Shown here one piece after another: positions 33,663-41,758 of a DNA stretch of 64,000 bases. Source of the DNA: an uncultured Lachnospiraceae bacterium (lineage in GTDB: Bacteria > Bacillota > Clostridia > Lachnospirales > Lachnospiraceae); the NCBI GenBank assembly GCA_910579505.1, contig CAJTTZ010000002.1:410186-474185 (forward strand), written 5' to 3'. The position numbers and the translations under genes were made by a program. Numbering within the stretch: position 1 is the stretch's first letter; each line of letters opens with the position of its first letter. The notes under the pieces were generated by a model. That model saw nothing but the letters and a program-made list of their open reading frames with translations, made no database searches and had not been told where the DNA came from.

Positions 33663-34602
33663 GTTCCTGTCCCCCGATCTCTTCCCTGACCAGATAGATC
33701 GGTCTTCTCTTCACTTCCATGTAAGTCTTTGATAAGTATTGCCCGACAATCCCCAGACAAAACAGCTGCACGCCGCTGACCATCATAATAATGCAGACCA
33801 GGGAGGGCCAGCCGGAAGTCGGGTCGCCGAACATAAGTTTTCGAACAATCGTCACAATGATTATGACGAATGCAACCAGGCAGAAGAACACGCCCGCAAC
33901 GGACGCTATTGTCAGCGGCACCGTGGAAAATGCGATAATTCCCTCAAGGGAGTACAGGAAAAGTTTCCAAAACGACCATTTCGTCTCGCCCTTTCTGCGC
34001 TCCACATTCTCATACTCCAGCCATTTGGTCTTATAGCCAACCCACCCGAAAATACCCTTGGTAAAGCGGTTATACTCAGACATGGACAGGATCGCATCCA
34101 CTACCTGTCTGGTCATAAGGCGATAGTCCCTGGCGCCGTCCACAATTTCTGTTCTGGAAATTTTATTCATAAGTTTATAAAACATCCTCGCAAAAAAGGA
34201 ACGGATAACTGGCTCTCCTTTTCTGGTAACCCGTCTGGTCGCCACCGAATCATACCCCTGCTCAATATAAGAGTACATCTCCGGCAAAAGCGAAGGCGGA
34301 TCCTGCAGGTCCGCATCCATCAGCACGGCAAAATCGCCCCTGCATTTCTGCAGACCGGCATAGATCGCCGCCTCTTTGCCAAAATTACGGGAAAAGGAAA
34401 TAAGGCGCACCCGCCCGTCTTCCGCGTGGAGCTTCTTTACCTCTAAAACCGTTTGATCCCGGGAACCGTCATCCACATACAATATTTCAAGCTCTATCTG
34501 CTTCTCACGGAAAAACTCCTCATTCCTGCACAACTCATCATAAAAATCCCTGACATTCTCCTCTTCGTTGTAGCAGGGTACGATGACGCTTAAAAGTTTC
34601 AT
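33655..34602 (-). CDS. gtrB: polyprenyl-phosphate glycosyltransferase, GtrB/DPM1-like
   Basis: A membrane-anchored GT2 enzyme that transfers a sugar from a nucleotide donor to polyprenyl phosphate at the inner face. It has LSVIVPCYNEEENVRDFYDE, LYVDDGSRDQT, ISFSRNFGKEAAIYAGL, MDADLQDPPSLLPEM, and the C-terminal pair of membrane helices (TIASVAGVFFCLVAFVIIIV and CIIMMVSGVQLFCLGIVGQY) typical of GtrB. The length of 315 is normal. The ribosome binding site is GGAGGAGA. It is the first gene of the long run. With GtrA at the other end and several GT-C-like proteins it would support extracytoplasmic glycosylation. Confidence 0.92.
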   Translation of the reverse strand: MKLLSVIVPCYNEEENVRDFYDELCRNEEFFREKQIELEILYVDDGSRDQTVLEVKKLHAEDGRVRLISFSRNFGKEAAIYAGLQKCRGDFAVLMDADLQDPPSLLPEMYSYIEQGYDSVATRRVTRKGEPVIRSFFARMFYKLMNKISRTEIVDGARDYRLMTRQVVDAILSMSEYNRFTKGIFGWVGYKTKWLEYENVERRKGETKWSFWKLFLYSLEGIIAFSTVPLTIASVAGVFFCLVAFVIIIVTIVRKLMFGDPTSGWPSLVCIIMMVSGVQLFCLGIVGQYLSKTYMEVKRRPIYLVREEIGGQELE

Positions 34603-34624
34603 AAGTCAGTCTCCTCCAATGATA

Positions 34625-34653
34625 AGTTTACCACATTTGCAAAAAAAAAGGAA
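34625..34653 (-). promoter_or_regulatory. possible promoter of the glycan operon, overlapping the preceding terminator
   Basis: The minus strand has TGG-TAAACT, an extended -10 type box, about 25 bases before the gtrB start. Seventeen bases upstream lies TTCCTT, which is part of the terminator hairpin. The -35 box is poor, so either the extended -10 suffices, an activator is needed, or the operon is fed by read-through of the terminator. Confidence 0.4.
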
Positions 34654-34669
34654 GAGACGCATCTCTTCC
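34641..34669 (-). terminator. Rho-independent terminator after the Spo0A-domain gene
   Basis: On the minus strand GGAAGAGA, a four-base loop and TCTCTTCC form a perfect 8-base stem followed by nine T residues, eight bases after the stop codon of the Spo0A-domain gene. Confidence 0.9.
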
Positions 34670-34677
34670 CTTAAAAA

Positions 34678-35058
34678 TCATATGAGATTGTTTTTTAATC
34701 GTATATAATCCGCTACGACAGCGATGTATTCACTGTTCGTCGGTCTGGTGTACTCCAGCGTGTTGGTGTAACCGAACAGTTCCTCAAAGAGATCACTGTT
34801 TCCCCTGTCCCACGACACCTCAATCGCATTGCGGATCGCGCGCTCAATCTTCGTGTCCGTGGTCTGATACATCTTTGCCAGGTCCGGGTAGAGCAGCTTC
34901 GTCACGCTCCCCACCAGTTCCATGTCCTCCACACACATTTCCACCGCACTCCTCAAATACTGGTAACCCCGCAGATGCGCGGGTATGCCAAGTTCCAGCA
35001 TAAAATCGGAGATAGTTCTCTCAAGCTCCCTTGGACTAATCATATTCTGTTGTGTCAT
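34678..35058 (-). CDS. stand-alone Spo0A C-terminal DNA-binding domain protein
   Basis: A protein of 126 residues corresponding only to the effector domain of Spo0A, with no receiver domain. The six-helix domain is recognisable throughout: GIPAHLRGYQYLRSAVEM, VGSVTKLLYPDLAKMYQTT, KIERAIRNAIEVSWDRGN, LFGYTNTLEYTRPTNSEYIA. In Spo0A these segments bind the 0A-box. The ATG chosen has GGAG ten bases upstream; an in-frame extension of 22 residues upstream is basic and unlike the family. The gene has its own promoter and terminator and sits just before the long glycan operon, with a 0A-box in its leader. Without a phosphorylatable receiver it should bind constitutively. A role in controlling the glycan locus is inferred. 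Confidence 0.88.
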   Translation of the reverse strand: MTQQNMISPRELERTISDFMLELGIPAHLRGYQYLRSAVEMCVEDMELVGSVTKLLYPDLAKMYQTTDTKIERAIRNAIEVSWDRGNSDLFEELFGYTNTLEYTRPTNSEYIAVVADYIRLKNNLI

Positions 35059-35091
35059 TCCCCTTTTACTCCTTTGCAAATAATGATACAA

Positions 35092-35098
35092 TTCGACA
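35092..35098 (-). promoter_or_regulatory. 0A-box in the leader of the Spo0A-domain gene
   Basis: The minus strand reads TTTGTCGAATT, containing the exact 0A-box core TGTCGAA. It lies between the predicted transcription start (about 35117) and the ATG, where bound protein would block transcription. Established knowledge: Spo0A binds TGNCGAA. Self-repression is inference. Confidence 0.6.
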
Positions 35099-35123
35099 AA
35101 TGTAGTTAACCGTTTCCTTGTCA

Positions 35124-35171
35124 ATCATACCAAAAATGCATCGCGCTGTAAACGGTAATTTATCGCGCTGT
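35124..35171 (-). promoter_or_regulatory. promoter of the Spo0A-domain gene with a 22-bp-spaced direct repeat
   Basis: The minus strand has TTTACA (35147-35152) and TATGAT (35124-35129) separated by 17 bases, a strong promoter. On the plus strand ATCGCGCTGT occurs at 35140-35149 and again at 35162-35171, exactly 22 bases apart, two turns of the helix. The first copy overlaps the -35 box, suggesting a regulator that binds as a direct-repeat dimer. Confidence 0.6.
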
Positions 35172-35203
35172 GGAAGATTTTTGCACGAAAAGGCGGTTTT
35201 CTC

Positions 35204-36145
35204 CTACAGCCTCGCTTCATTTACATTTTCCTTAAACCACTCATAGGCGAGCCTTACGCCCTCCTCCAGCTCCACCTTGTGCCGCCATCCAAGTCCGTGC
35301 AGCTTCGTCACATCCGTAAGTTTTCTGGGCGTGCCGTCCGGCATCGTCTGGTCCCAGACGATTTGTCCCGTATATCCCACCGCCTTCTTCACAGTTTCCG
35401 CCAGCTCCTTGATCGTAACTTCCTTGCCGGTGCCGATATTGACATGCTGTTCCCCGCTGTAATTTTCCAGCAGGAATACACATGCGGCCGCCATGTCGTC
35501 CACATACAAGAACTCCCGAAGCGGCGTTCCTGTTCCCCACAGCGTGACCATGGGCGCGCCGTTCACCTTCGCCTCATGGAACTTACGGATCATCGCCGGC
35601 ATGACATGGGAACCTTCCCGGTCATAATTGTCATGCGGCCCGTACAGATTCGTGGGCATACAGCTGATAAAATCGTCGCCGTACTGCCGCTTATAAAACT
35701 TGCACATTTCAAGCCCCGCGATTTTCGCGATGGCATACGCCTCGTTCGTCTCTTCCAGCGGCCCCGTCAACAGTGCGTCCTCCGGGATCGGCTGGGGCGC
35801 CATTCTCGGATAAATACAGGTGCTCCCCAGAAACAGAAGCTTCTTCACGTGATACTCATGGCTGCAGTGAATGACATTACACTGGATCTGCATATTCTCG
35901 TAGGCAAACTCCGCAGGCGCAGTATTGTTCGCGTTGATGCCGCCAACCTTTGCCGCCGCCAGAACGACCACATCCGGGCGCTCTTTTTCAAAAAATTCCC
36001 GCACCTCCTGCTGGCTTGTTAGGTCAAGCTCCCTGTGTGTCCTGCCAATGATATTTTCATAGCCCTTTGCCTGTAAGGACCGTACAATCGCGCTGCCCAC
36101 CAGTCCTCTGTGTCCCGCTACATAGATTTTGTCCGTCTGATTCAT
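35204..36145 (-). CDS. fcl: GDP-L-fucose synthase
   Basis: An epimerase/reductase of the SDR family completing GDP-L-fucose from the product of Gmd. It shows the NADP-binding VAGHRGLVGSAIVR, the conserved AAAKVGGINANN, LFLGSTCIYPRMAPQPI with the catalytic Ser, and the Tyr-x3-Lys motif in NEAYAIAKIAG. It continues with PTNLYGPHDNYDREGSHVMPA, diagnostic of this enzyme. The length of 313 is normal. GGAGAC lies before the ATG. It is separated from gmd by a membrane-protein gene. The pair shows that GDP-fucose can be made for this glycan. Confidence 0.94.
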   Translation of the reverse strand: MNQTDKIYVAGHRGLVGSAIVRSLQAKGYENIIGRTHRELDLTSQQEVREFFEKERPDVVVLAAAKVGGINANNTAPAEFAYENMQIQCNVIHCSHEYHVKKLLFLGSTCIYPRMAPQPIPEDALLTGPLEETNEAYAIAKIAGLEMCKFYKRQYGDDFISCMPTNLYGPHDNYDREGSHVMPAMIRKFHEAKVNGAPMVTLWGTGTPLREFLYVDDMAAACVFLLENYSGEQHVNIGTGKEVTIKELAETVKKAVGYTGQIVWDQTMPDGTPRKLTDVTKLHGLGWRHKVELEEGVRLAYEWFKENVNEARL

Positions 36146-36267
36146 AATAATCCGTCTCCATTTCTCTCATAATACCATATCACTTCAGTTCCTGTTTCCG
36201 CTTTATCTATTGTATTATAGAAGAAAAACATTCAGATTGCAACGGCTTCCAGTCCAAGTCGGCAAAG

Positions 36268-38151
36268 CTAATCGGCCGCCCGGAAGCCGCTCTCAATCCC
36301 GTCCCCCAAGAAACATATGTCCGCTTCCGACGGGGAGGCCGGAAAACTGTCGTACCCCGTCTGATCGCCTGCCGCCGGGCAATAGAAAGTAACGCCCTCA
36401 ATCTCATAAGCGTAAGTCTCATATTCCTCATAATCTTTCTGAACGATCCAGTAATCATTTACATAGGAACCTGCGATTTCCCGCGCCAGTGCAAATCCTT
36501 TATAAACCAGAAGCAGCGCCGCTGCAACAGACATCACGCGTCCTGCCACGGACCGCCACCGCAGACCGCCTCCCGACTCAAAAATCCCCCCAAACACCAC
36601 CGCCGCCGTCAGATACACCCAGACACAGCCGTAGCGGATCAACGGCGAAGTACACAGCCAGAAGAGGAAAGAAGCTGCCACTGCCGCCTGCGCCGCAAAA
36701 AGCGCGGGGGATATCGCGCTATCCCGCGAGCCCGCCAAATCCGGCACCACAGGGACTCCCCCTGCCGCCGTACGCCTTCCCCTATACCATCTCCACGTCA
36801 GATACGCTGCCTCCGCCAGTAATGCGAGAACTGCTGTCGCTGCCCCCAGCACAAGAACCTTGTCGCTCCCCGCCAGCGTCCGAAACCACCCGGGCATCCA
36901 TTCCCGCACGGGCATATCAAACATCGTCACATCCGTGTAACCCCTGCCCCAGACCTGTATTTCCCTGGCATCATAATCTGCCAGCCCTTTTGGGATTTTC
37001 CAGACCACGTCAAACAGGTCTATCTGTGTAAAAGGATAGACAAGCCAGCCCGAAATCACCACATTGCGGATAAAAAAAGGCAGCGCCGTCAGGATACCCA
37101 GGCCCAGATAGATCCCCGTCTCTGCCCATCTTTTTTCACGGACCAGACGGCACGCCGGATAAACCGTGAAGAGAAGAATCAACGCCGCCGACAGCTTCAC
37201 CGTCATCAGGAACACGCCGAGCACACACAAAAGCCCGTAGGGAAGAATCGTCGGCTCCCCGCTCTCCGAAAGATCCAGCCACTTTATCACCAGGTAAAAT
37301 GCCACAAGCACCATAAAATAATCCGAGGCAGGGGAAATCATTTCATCAAATATATTCACCAGATAGTACACACACATCAATCTGGCAAAATCACCCGCCC
37401 GAAGCTGTCCTGTCCGCAGGGATTTTCCGATCCGCAGGCAGAAAGCTGCCAGCAGAAACGCAAGCCACCCCGCCGCACAGTGATAGGACTGTCCGCCCAG
37501 AAAAGCCATGCTGTAAATAGCCGACAGGGCAAAGGAAGAACTGTTGTAGGCAAGCCTGCAATGCAGATTTCCCAGCCCCTTCACCACACCGTACTCCTCA
37601 ATCCAGCGAATGCTCTGGGCATGATAAAGCCCCGTATCATAATGACTCATGCCGCGGGACGCCCCGTATGCGAAAAGAAGAAACAGGGCAAAAACTGCGC
37701 AGAGCCCCAAAACATCTGCCTGTCCGTTCCGCCCTCCATCACCCGGCGTGCCGCTCCCGTCTCCTCCGGCAGCGGTCTTCCCCTTCGGAAACACAAGCCG
37801 CCGGATCGTTTCCGCAAGCGCCTTCCCATCGACCACGATAGTCAATACGTAGAGGACACACAGAATCACATTCGCCGCCAGTCCCACACCCGCAAACAGG
37901 CTGTAAAACTGCGCGTAAACCGTCACGCAGACCAGCCCGCACATAAAATACGCATCCGCCGTCTGAATCATCGGGCAGGACGGTTTGCTTCCCCCGCCCG
38001 CGCGCCGGCTCCCCGCCGCGCAAACGTCACTATTCCCTGTGCAGACGTGTGCATAATAAGGAAGGTGCCGCGTAATAACACGCAGCACACCATATCCAAT
38101 GACAAATGTAGTTATACCCATGTAGAGCCAGATCAAAATTACCGACAACAT
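36268..38151 (-). CDS. large polytopic membrane protein (LIC_10190-like, GT-C-like)
   Basis: A protein of 627 residues with about twelve hydrophobic segments. The first third contains SRGMSHYDTGLYHAQSIRWIEE followed by GVVKGLGNLHCRLAYNSSSF, a motif I associate with the LIC_10190 family of membrane proteins found in surface-glycan loci. Their enzymatic role is not established, but the loop acidic residue and topology are GT-C-like. A short low-complexity stretch follows the second membrane helix. A soluble C-terminal tail has about 90 residues. It is placed between gmd and fcl, so it could use or transfer a fucose-containing unit. The ribosome binding site, AGAGGAAA, is rather distant (about 14 bases) from the ATG. 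Confidence 0.68.
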   Translation of the reverse strand: MLSVILIWLYMGITTFVIGYGVLRVITRHLPYYAHVCTGNSDVCAAGSRRAGGGSKPSCPMIQTADAYFMCGLVCVTVYAQFYSLFAGVGLAANVILCVLYVLTIVVDGKALAETIRRLVFPKGKTAAGGDGSGTPGDGGRNGQADVLGLCAVFALFLLFAYGASRGMSHYDTGLYHAQSIRWIEEYGVVKGLGNLHCRLAYNSSSFALSAIYSMAFLGGQSYHCAAGWLAFLLAAFCLRIGKSLRTGQLRAGDFARLMCVYYLVNIFDEMISPASDYFMVLVAFYLVIKWLDLSESGEPTILPYGLLCVLGVFLMTVKLSAALILLFTVYPACRLVREKRWAETGIYLGLGILTALPFFIRNVVISGWLVYPFTQIDLFDVVWKIPKGLADYDAREIQVWGRGYTDVTMFDMPVREWMPGWFRTLAGSDKVLVLGAATAVLALLAEAAYLTWRWYRGRRTAAGGVPVVPDLAGSRDSAISPALFAAQAAVAASFLFWLCTSPLIRYGCVWVYLTAAVVFGGIFESGGGLRWRSVAGRVMSVAAALLLVYKGFALAREIAGSYVNDYWIVQKDYEEYETYAYEIEGVTFYCPAAGDQTGYDSFPASPSEADICFLGDGIESGFRAAD

Positions 38152-38244
38152 TTCTGGTATACGTTTCCTCTATCTTTCCCCTCTGCCCGATGCGTTCCGA
38201 CGCGCCGGTTTCTTCCGGCATATCTTTAAGAGCCGCAGAGCCCG

Positions 38245-39315
38245 TCAGTTTTTGTCCTGCGCCTTGTACTCCCCGCAGCTCATTCCAGCAATTTCCTTTA
38301 AATCCGCATCCATCATCATGGATACCAGCCCTTTAAAGTCCACTTTGCGTTTCCATCCGAGCTCCTTCTCCGCCTTTGCACAGTCGCCCCACAGGAACTC
38401 GACTTCTGCCGGACGGTAAAACTCGGGATTCACATCGACAAGCAGCCGGCCGCTCTTTGCGTCATAACCCTTCTCATTCACGCCGGATCCCTCCCAGCGG
38501 ATCTGAATGCCAAGCTCCGCAAATGCTGCTTCCACAAACTCTCTGACAGTATGTGTCTCGTTGGTGGCCAGCACGTAATCGTCGGGCTTGTCCTGCTGCA
38601 GCATAAGCCACATACCTTCTATATAATCGCCTGCAAAGCCCCAGTCCCTCTTCGCGTTCATATTTCCAAGGGACAGCTTTTCCTGTTTGCCCGCAATGAT
38701 ATTTGCAATGGCAAGCGTGATCTTTCTGGTCACAAAATTCTCGCCGCGTCTGGGAGACTCGTGATTGAACAGGATGCCGTTGCAGGCAAACATGTTGTAA
38801 GACTCCCTGTAATTTACCGTAATCCAATAGGAATAGAGCTTCGCCGCCCCATAAGGGCTCTTCGGATAAAACGGCGTCTTCTCACTCTGCGGCGCCGTCT
38901 CCGGGATACCGCCAAAAAGCTCCGATGTGGAGGCCTGATAATATCTGCACGTCCCGCCGTTGACACGAATCGCCTCCAGGAGTTTCAAGGTGCTAACGCC
39001 CGTAGCCTCCGCCGTATATTCGGGCACCTCAAAAGACACGCCCACATGAGACTGCGCCGCCAGATTATACACTTCCGTCGGCCGGATCTCGGCGATCAGC
39101 CGCATGAGGTTACTGGAATCCGTTGTATCAGCATAGTGCAGGAAAAATTTTACTTTATGGTAATCCGACGCAATCAGATGATCAATCCTGCCCGTATTGG
39201 CAATACTGTGCCTGCGGATCAGCCCGTGCACCTCATATCCTTTCTCAAGCAGAAACTCCGCCAGATAAGAGCCGTCCTGTCCTGTAATTCCCGTAATCAA
39301 TGCTATTTTTTGCAT
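38245..39315 (-). CDS. gmd: GDP-mannose 4,6-dehydratase
   Basis: An SDR-family enzyme converting GDP-mannose to GDP-4-keto-6-deoxymannose, the precursor of GDP-fucose. It has ALITGITGQDGSYLAEFLL, HGLIRRHSIANTGRIDHL, YNLAAQSHVGVSFEVPEYT, the catalytic region YYQASTSELFG with Tyr and Lys in YPKSPYGAAKLYSYW, and GILFNHESPRRGENFVTRKI. The length of 356 is typical. The ribosome binding site is AAGGAAAA. With fcl downstream it completes GDP-fucose synthesis; no mannose-activating genes are in the window. Confidence 0.95.
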   Translation of the reverse strand: MQKIALITGITGQDGSYLAEFLLEKGYEVHGLIRRHSIANTGRIDHLIASDYHKVKFFLHYADTTDSSNLMRLIAEIRPTEVYNLAAQSHVGVSFEVPEYTAEATGVSTLKLLEAIRVNGGTCRYYQASTSELFGGIPETAPQSEKTPFYPKSPYGAAKLYSYWITVNYRESYNMFACNGILFNHESPRRGENFVTRKITLAIANIIAGKQEKLSLGNMNAKRDWGFAGDYIEGMWLMLQQDKPDDYVLATNETHTVREFVEAAFAELGIQIRWEGSGVNEKGYDAKSGRLLVDVNPEFYRPAEVEFLWGDCAKAEKELGWKRKVDFKGLVSMMMDADLKEIAGMSCGEYKAQDKN

Positions 39316-39423
39316 ATTTTCCTTACCTTCCTATTCTCCTGCGTCTTCACACTGCTTATAACCATCGCGAACATTCTCTCACAAAAACCGTCATCTGTCA
39401 AAAACTGCATCCCGGCGCCCCCA

Positions 39424-40263
39424 TTATTGTCCAAGATACTCCGCAATCGCGTCGTGCCAGTCCGCAAACATATAGTCTGTTGTCATTCTAAACATATAAT
39501 TTTCCAAAATGGAATAAGCCGGGCGCTTCACCGCCGCGCCGTATTCCTCCGAGGTGATGGCTTCCACCACAGTCTTTTTGCCTGCCAGACGGAAAATCTC
39601 CTCCGTAAACTGCGCCCAGCTGCAGTCTCCTTCGCATGTGGCATGGAACAGCCCGTAATTTTCCGTAGGCAGCAGATACACAATGGCTTTCGCGAGCTCC
39701 TTTGCGCTGGTCGGCGAACCCACCTGATCCCGCACAACCCGCACCTTTTCGTTCGTCTCCGAGAGCCGCAGCATGGTCCTGACAAAATTCTTACCATCCC
39801 CGTAAAGCCACGCCGTGCGCAGGATAAAATGCCTGTCGCCAAATTCTTTTACAAATTCCTCTCCCGCCAGTTTCGTCCTGCCATACGCCCCCTGCGGGCC
39901 AACCGGGTCAGTTTCCTTATAGGGTCTTGTCCCGTTTCCATCAAACACATAATCCGTGGAAATATGCATGAGCTTCGCGCCCGTCTCGTTGGCCGCAATA
40001 CTTAAGTTGCGCGCGCCAATGGCATTGATCCGAAAAGCCAGGTCCTCCTCTTTCTCACATGCCTCCACCGCCGTGTACGCCGCACAGTTGATGATCGCGT
40101 AGGGGTTGGTCTCCCGCACAAATTTCATCACTTCGTCTATCCTCGTGATGTCCAGCTCCCCCACATCCGTATTGACCAGCTCGTATTCCGTGCTGTCCGC
40201 ATATTCCAGATTGACGGCCCGCCCAAGCTGCCCGTTGCAGCCTGTTACGATTATCTTCTTCAT
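39424..40263 (-). CDS. rfbD: dTDP-4-dehydrorhamnose reductase
   Basis: An SDR-family reductase making dTDP-L-rhamnose. Landmarks are IIVTGCNGQLGRAVNLEY, the TDVGELDITR strand, IINCAAYTAVEACEKEEDLA, HISTDYVFDGNGTRPYKE and the Tyr-x3-Lys motif YGRTKLAGE. The length (279) is normal. The ATG used follows AAAGGA 11 bases upstream; a start 21 bases earlier is less likely. RfbA, RfbB and RfbC are not in the window, so dTDP-rhamnose precursors must come from elsewhere in the genome. About 108 bases separate it from gmd. Confidence 0.92.
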   Translation of the reverse strand: MKKIIVTGCNGQLGRAVNLEYADSTEYELVNTDVGELDITRIDEVMKFVRETNPYAIINCAAYTAVEACEKEEDLAFRINAIGARNLSIAANETGAKLMHISTDYVFDGNGTRPYKETDPVGPQGAYGRTKLAGEEFVKEFGDRHFILRTAWLYGDGKNFVRTMLRLSETNEKVRVVRDQVGSPTSAKELAKAIVYLLPTENYGLFHATCEGDCSWAQFTEEIFRLAGKKTVVEAITSEEYGAAVKRPAYSILENYMFRMTTDYMFADWHDAIAEYLGQ

Positions 40264-40421
40264 ATCTGTTTCATCCTTTCCCAAATTCCCTGCCCGTTAT
40301 GGGGCATATGGACTTATGCTTTATATTCTAACACATACACGGCCCGACATACATAAAAATTTTATCTAAAATATTATAATCCATTCCGCATTTCCCATGC
40401 AGCTGATTCCAAAAAGCAGTG

Positions 40422-41669
40422 TCACACGTTCACAAATTCTTTGAAAATCCCCTTCATCCCTACAGCAATCCCAAGCGACGCCACCCCGGCAAACAAAATC
40501 ACCGCATATTCATAACCTTTGCAGAACTCAAACAAAGCGCCGTACATGGCATTCCCCACCGGCTGCGCGCACATGGCGATCGTCATAATGACTGCCATTA
40601 CCTTTCCCAGAAGGTCAGGCGGCGTCACCGTCTGAAAAAATGCCATCATCTGCACAGTAAACATGGTACAGCAGATCATAACAGCAAAGCAGCAGACAGT
40701 CAGGATCACATAGACGGCCATGCCTGATGAAAACAGAAGCAGCGCCCCAGCCACGGGAAACAGTACCGCCGCGGACAGGACAATCAGGTTTCCCGCCTTC
40801 TGAACGGACAGCCTCTTCGCAAAAATACCCGCACATATCCCCCCTGTCAGGCCTCCCGCAGCCAGTGCCCCCTGTGCAAAGCCATAAAGCCGGTTCGCCT
40901 GCGCGGCTTCCAGGGGAAGGACTTCCGTCACCAGATAAGGCAGCGCAACCGTAATCATCGCGGACAAAAACAGATTGATTCCGCTGACTGCCAGAACCGC
41001 CTTCCCAATCATCGGCTTATCCCTTTGAATAAACCGGACGCTTTGCGCGAAATCAGCCTTCACGATCCGCCATATACTTCCCTCCGTGCTCCGCCTTTGA
41101 AATGGTATGTGAATAAAAATCTCCATGACGGCCGACAGCACGAAACATACCATACAGACACGCAGCACAGATTTCAGCCCATATGCACTGTACAAAACTC
41201 CTCCCAGTACCGGACCAACCAGGGCGGCGAAAGAACTGATTGTATTGATAACCGAATTTGCCGCCATGATATGTTCCCGATCCGCCAAAGCCGGAATGCT
41301 TGCCTGGACCGAAGGCTGGTAAGCGCCCGCAATTCCATACAAAATCATCAGCGTAGCCGTCAGCAGGACTACAAGGTCGGCCCCATCCATAAGCAGATAA
41401 AACAACAGTATCAGCGCCGCTGTTGAGAAGTCCAGTATAACCATGACATTCCTTTTATTTACCCTGTCCGCAACAATTCCTCCCACCGGCGAAAGCAGGA
41501 CCGCCGGGATAAACGCACACGCCATTACCGTGCCGTACAAAGCCGCCGAGCCGGTCTGATTCAGCAGATAAAGCGGCAGGGCAAACCGCAGGGCCGCATT
41601 GCCAAACAGGGATATAATCTGCCCGATAACAACCAGTGTAAAATCTTTTGAAAACAATTTTTGATTCAT
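40422..41669 (-). CDS. MFS transporter, MFS_3/MdfA-like efflux type
   Basis: A twelve-helix major facilitator of 415 residues: FTLVVIGQIISLFGNAALRFALPL at the first helix and the loop motif GGIVADRVNKRNVM between helices 2 and 3. The C-terminal half resembles the macrolide/enterobactin-exporter-like MFS_3 group. The start has GAAAGGAGAA upstream. A TetR gene lies immediately upstream in the same direction, and both promoters carry copies of one palindromic operator, so it is probably a repressor-controlled exporter of a toxic compound. It does not look like part of the glycan locus. The substrate is unknown. Confidence 0.87.
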   Translation of the reverse strand: MNQKLFSKDFTLVVIGQIISLFGNAALRFALPLYLLNQTGSAALYGTVMACAFIPAVLLSPVGGIVADRVNKRNVMVILDFSTAALILLFYLLMDGADLVVLLTATLMILYGIAGAYQPSVQASIPALADREHIMAANSVINTISSFAALVGPVLGGVLYSAYGLKSVLRVCMVCFVLSAVMEIFIHIPFQRRSTEGSIWRIVKADFAQSVRFIQRDKPMIGKAVLAVSGINLFLSAMITVALPYLVTEVLPLEAAQANRLYGFAQGALAAGGLTGGICAGIFAKRLSVQKAGNLIVLSAAVLFPVAGALLLFSSGMAVYVILTVCCFAVMICCTMFTVQMMAFFQTVTPPDLLGKVMAVIMTIAMCAQPVGNAMYGALFEFCKGYEYAVILFAGVASLGIAVGMKGIFKEFVNV

Positions 41670-41693
41670 GTTTCCATTCTCCTTTCTTTAAAT

Positions 41694-41710
41694 ACCTACC
41701 GTCGGTATGT
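41694..41710. promoter_or_regulatory. TetR-type operator in front of the MFS gene
   Basis: ACCTACC-GTC-GGTATGT is a near-palindrome differing at three of 17 positions from the operator ahead of the TetR gene (ACATACC-GCT-GGTATGT). It lies 25 bases before the MFS start codon, just upstream of its ribosome binding site. Confidence 0.7.
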
Positions 41711-41718
41711 ATAAAATT

Positions 41719-41749
41719 GAAAAATATTCTGCCCTCTCTTGGGACAGAA
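41719..41749 (-). terminator. probable Rho-independent terminator after the TetR gene
   Basis: On the minus strand TTCTGTCCC, the loop AAGAGA and GGGCAGAA form an 8-base stem with one bulge, followed by ATATTTTT. It begins about ten bases after the TetR stop codon, leaving the MFS gene to its own promoter. Confidence 0.65.
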
Positions 41750-41758
41750 CTATTTTTC

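Noticed and set aside
38551..40005. A 484-codon open frame on the plus strand
   Set aside because: It is the antisense shadow of gmd and rfbD, both of which are certain genes.
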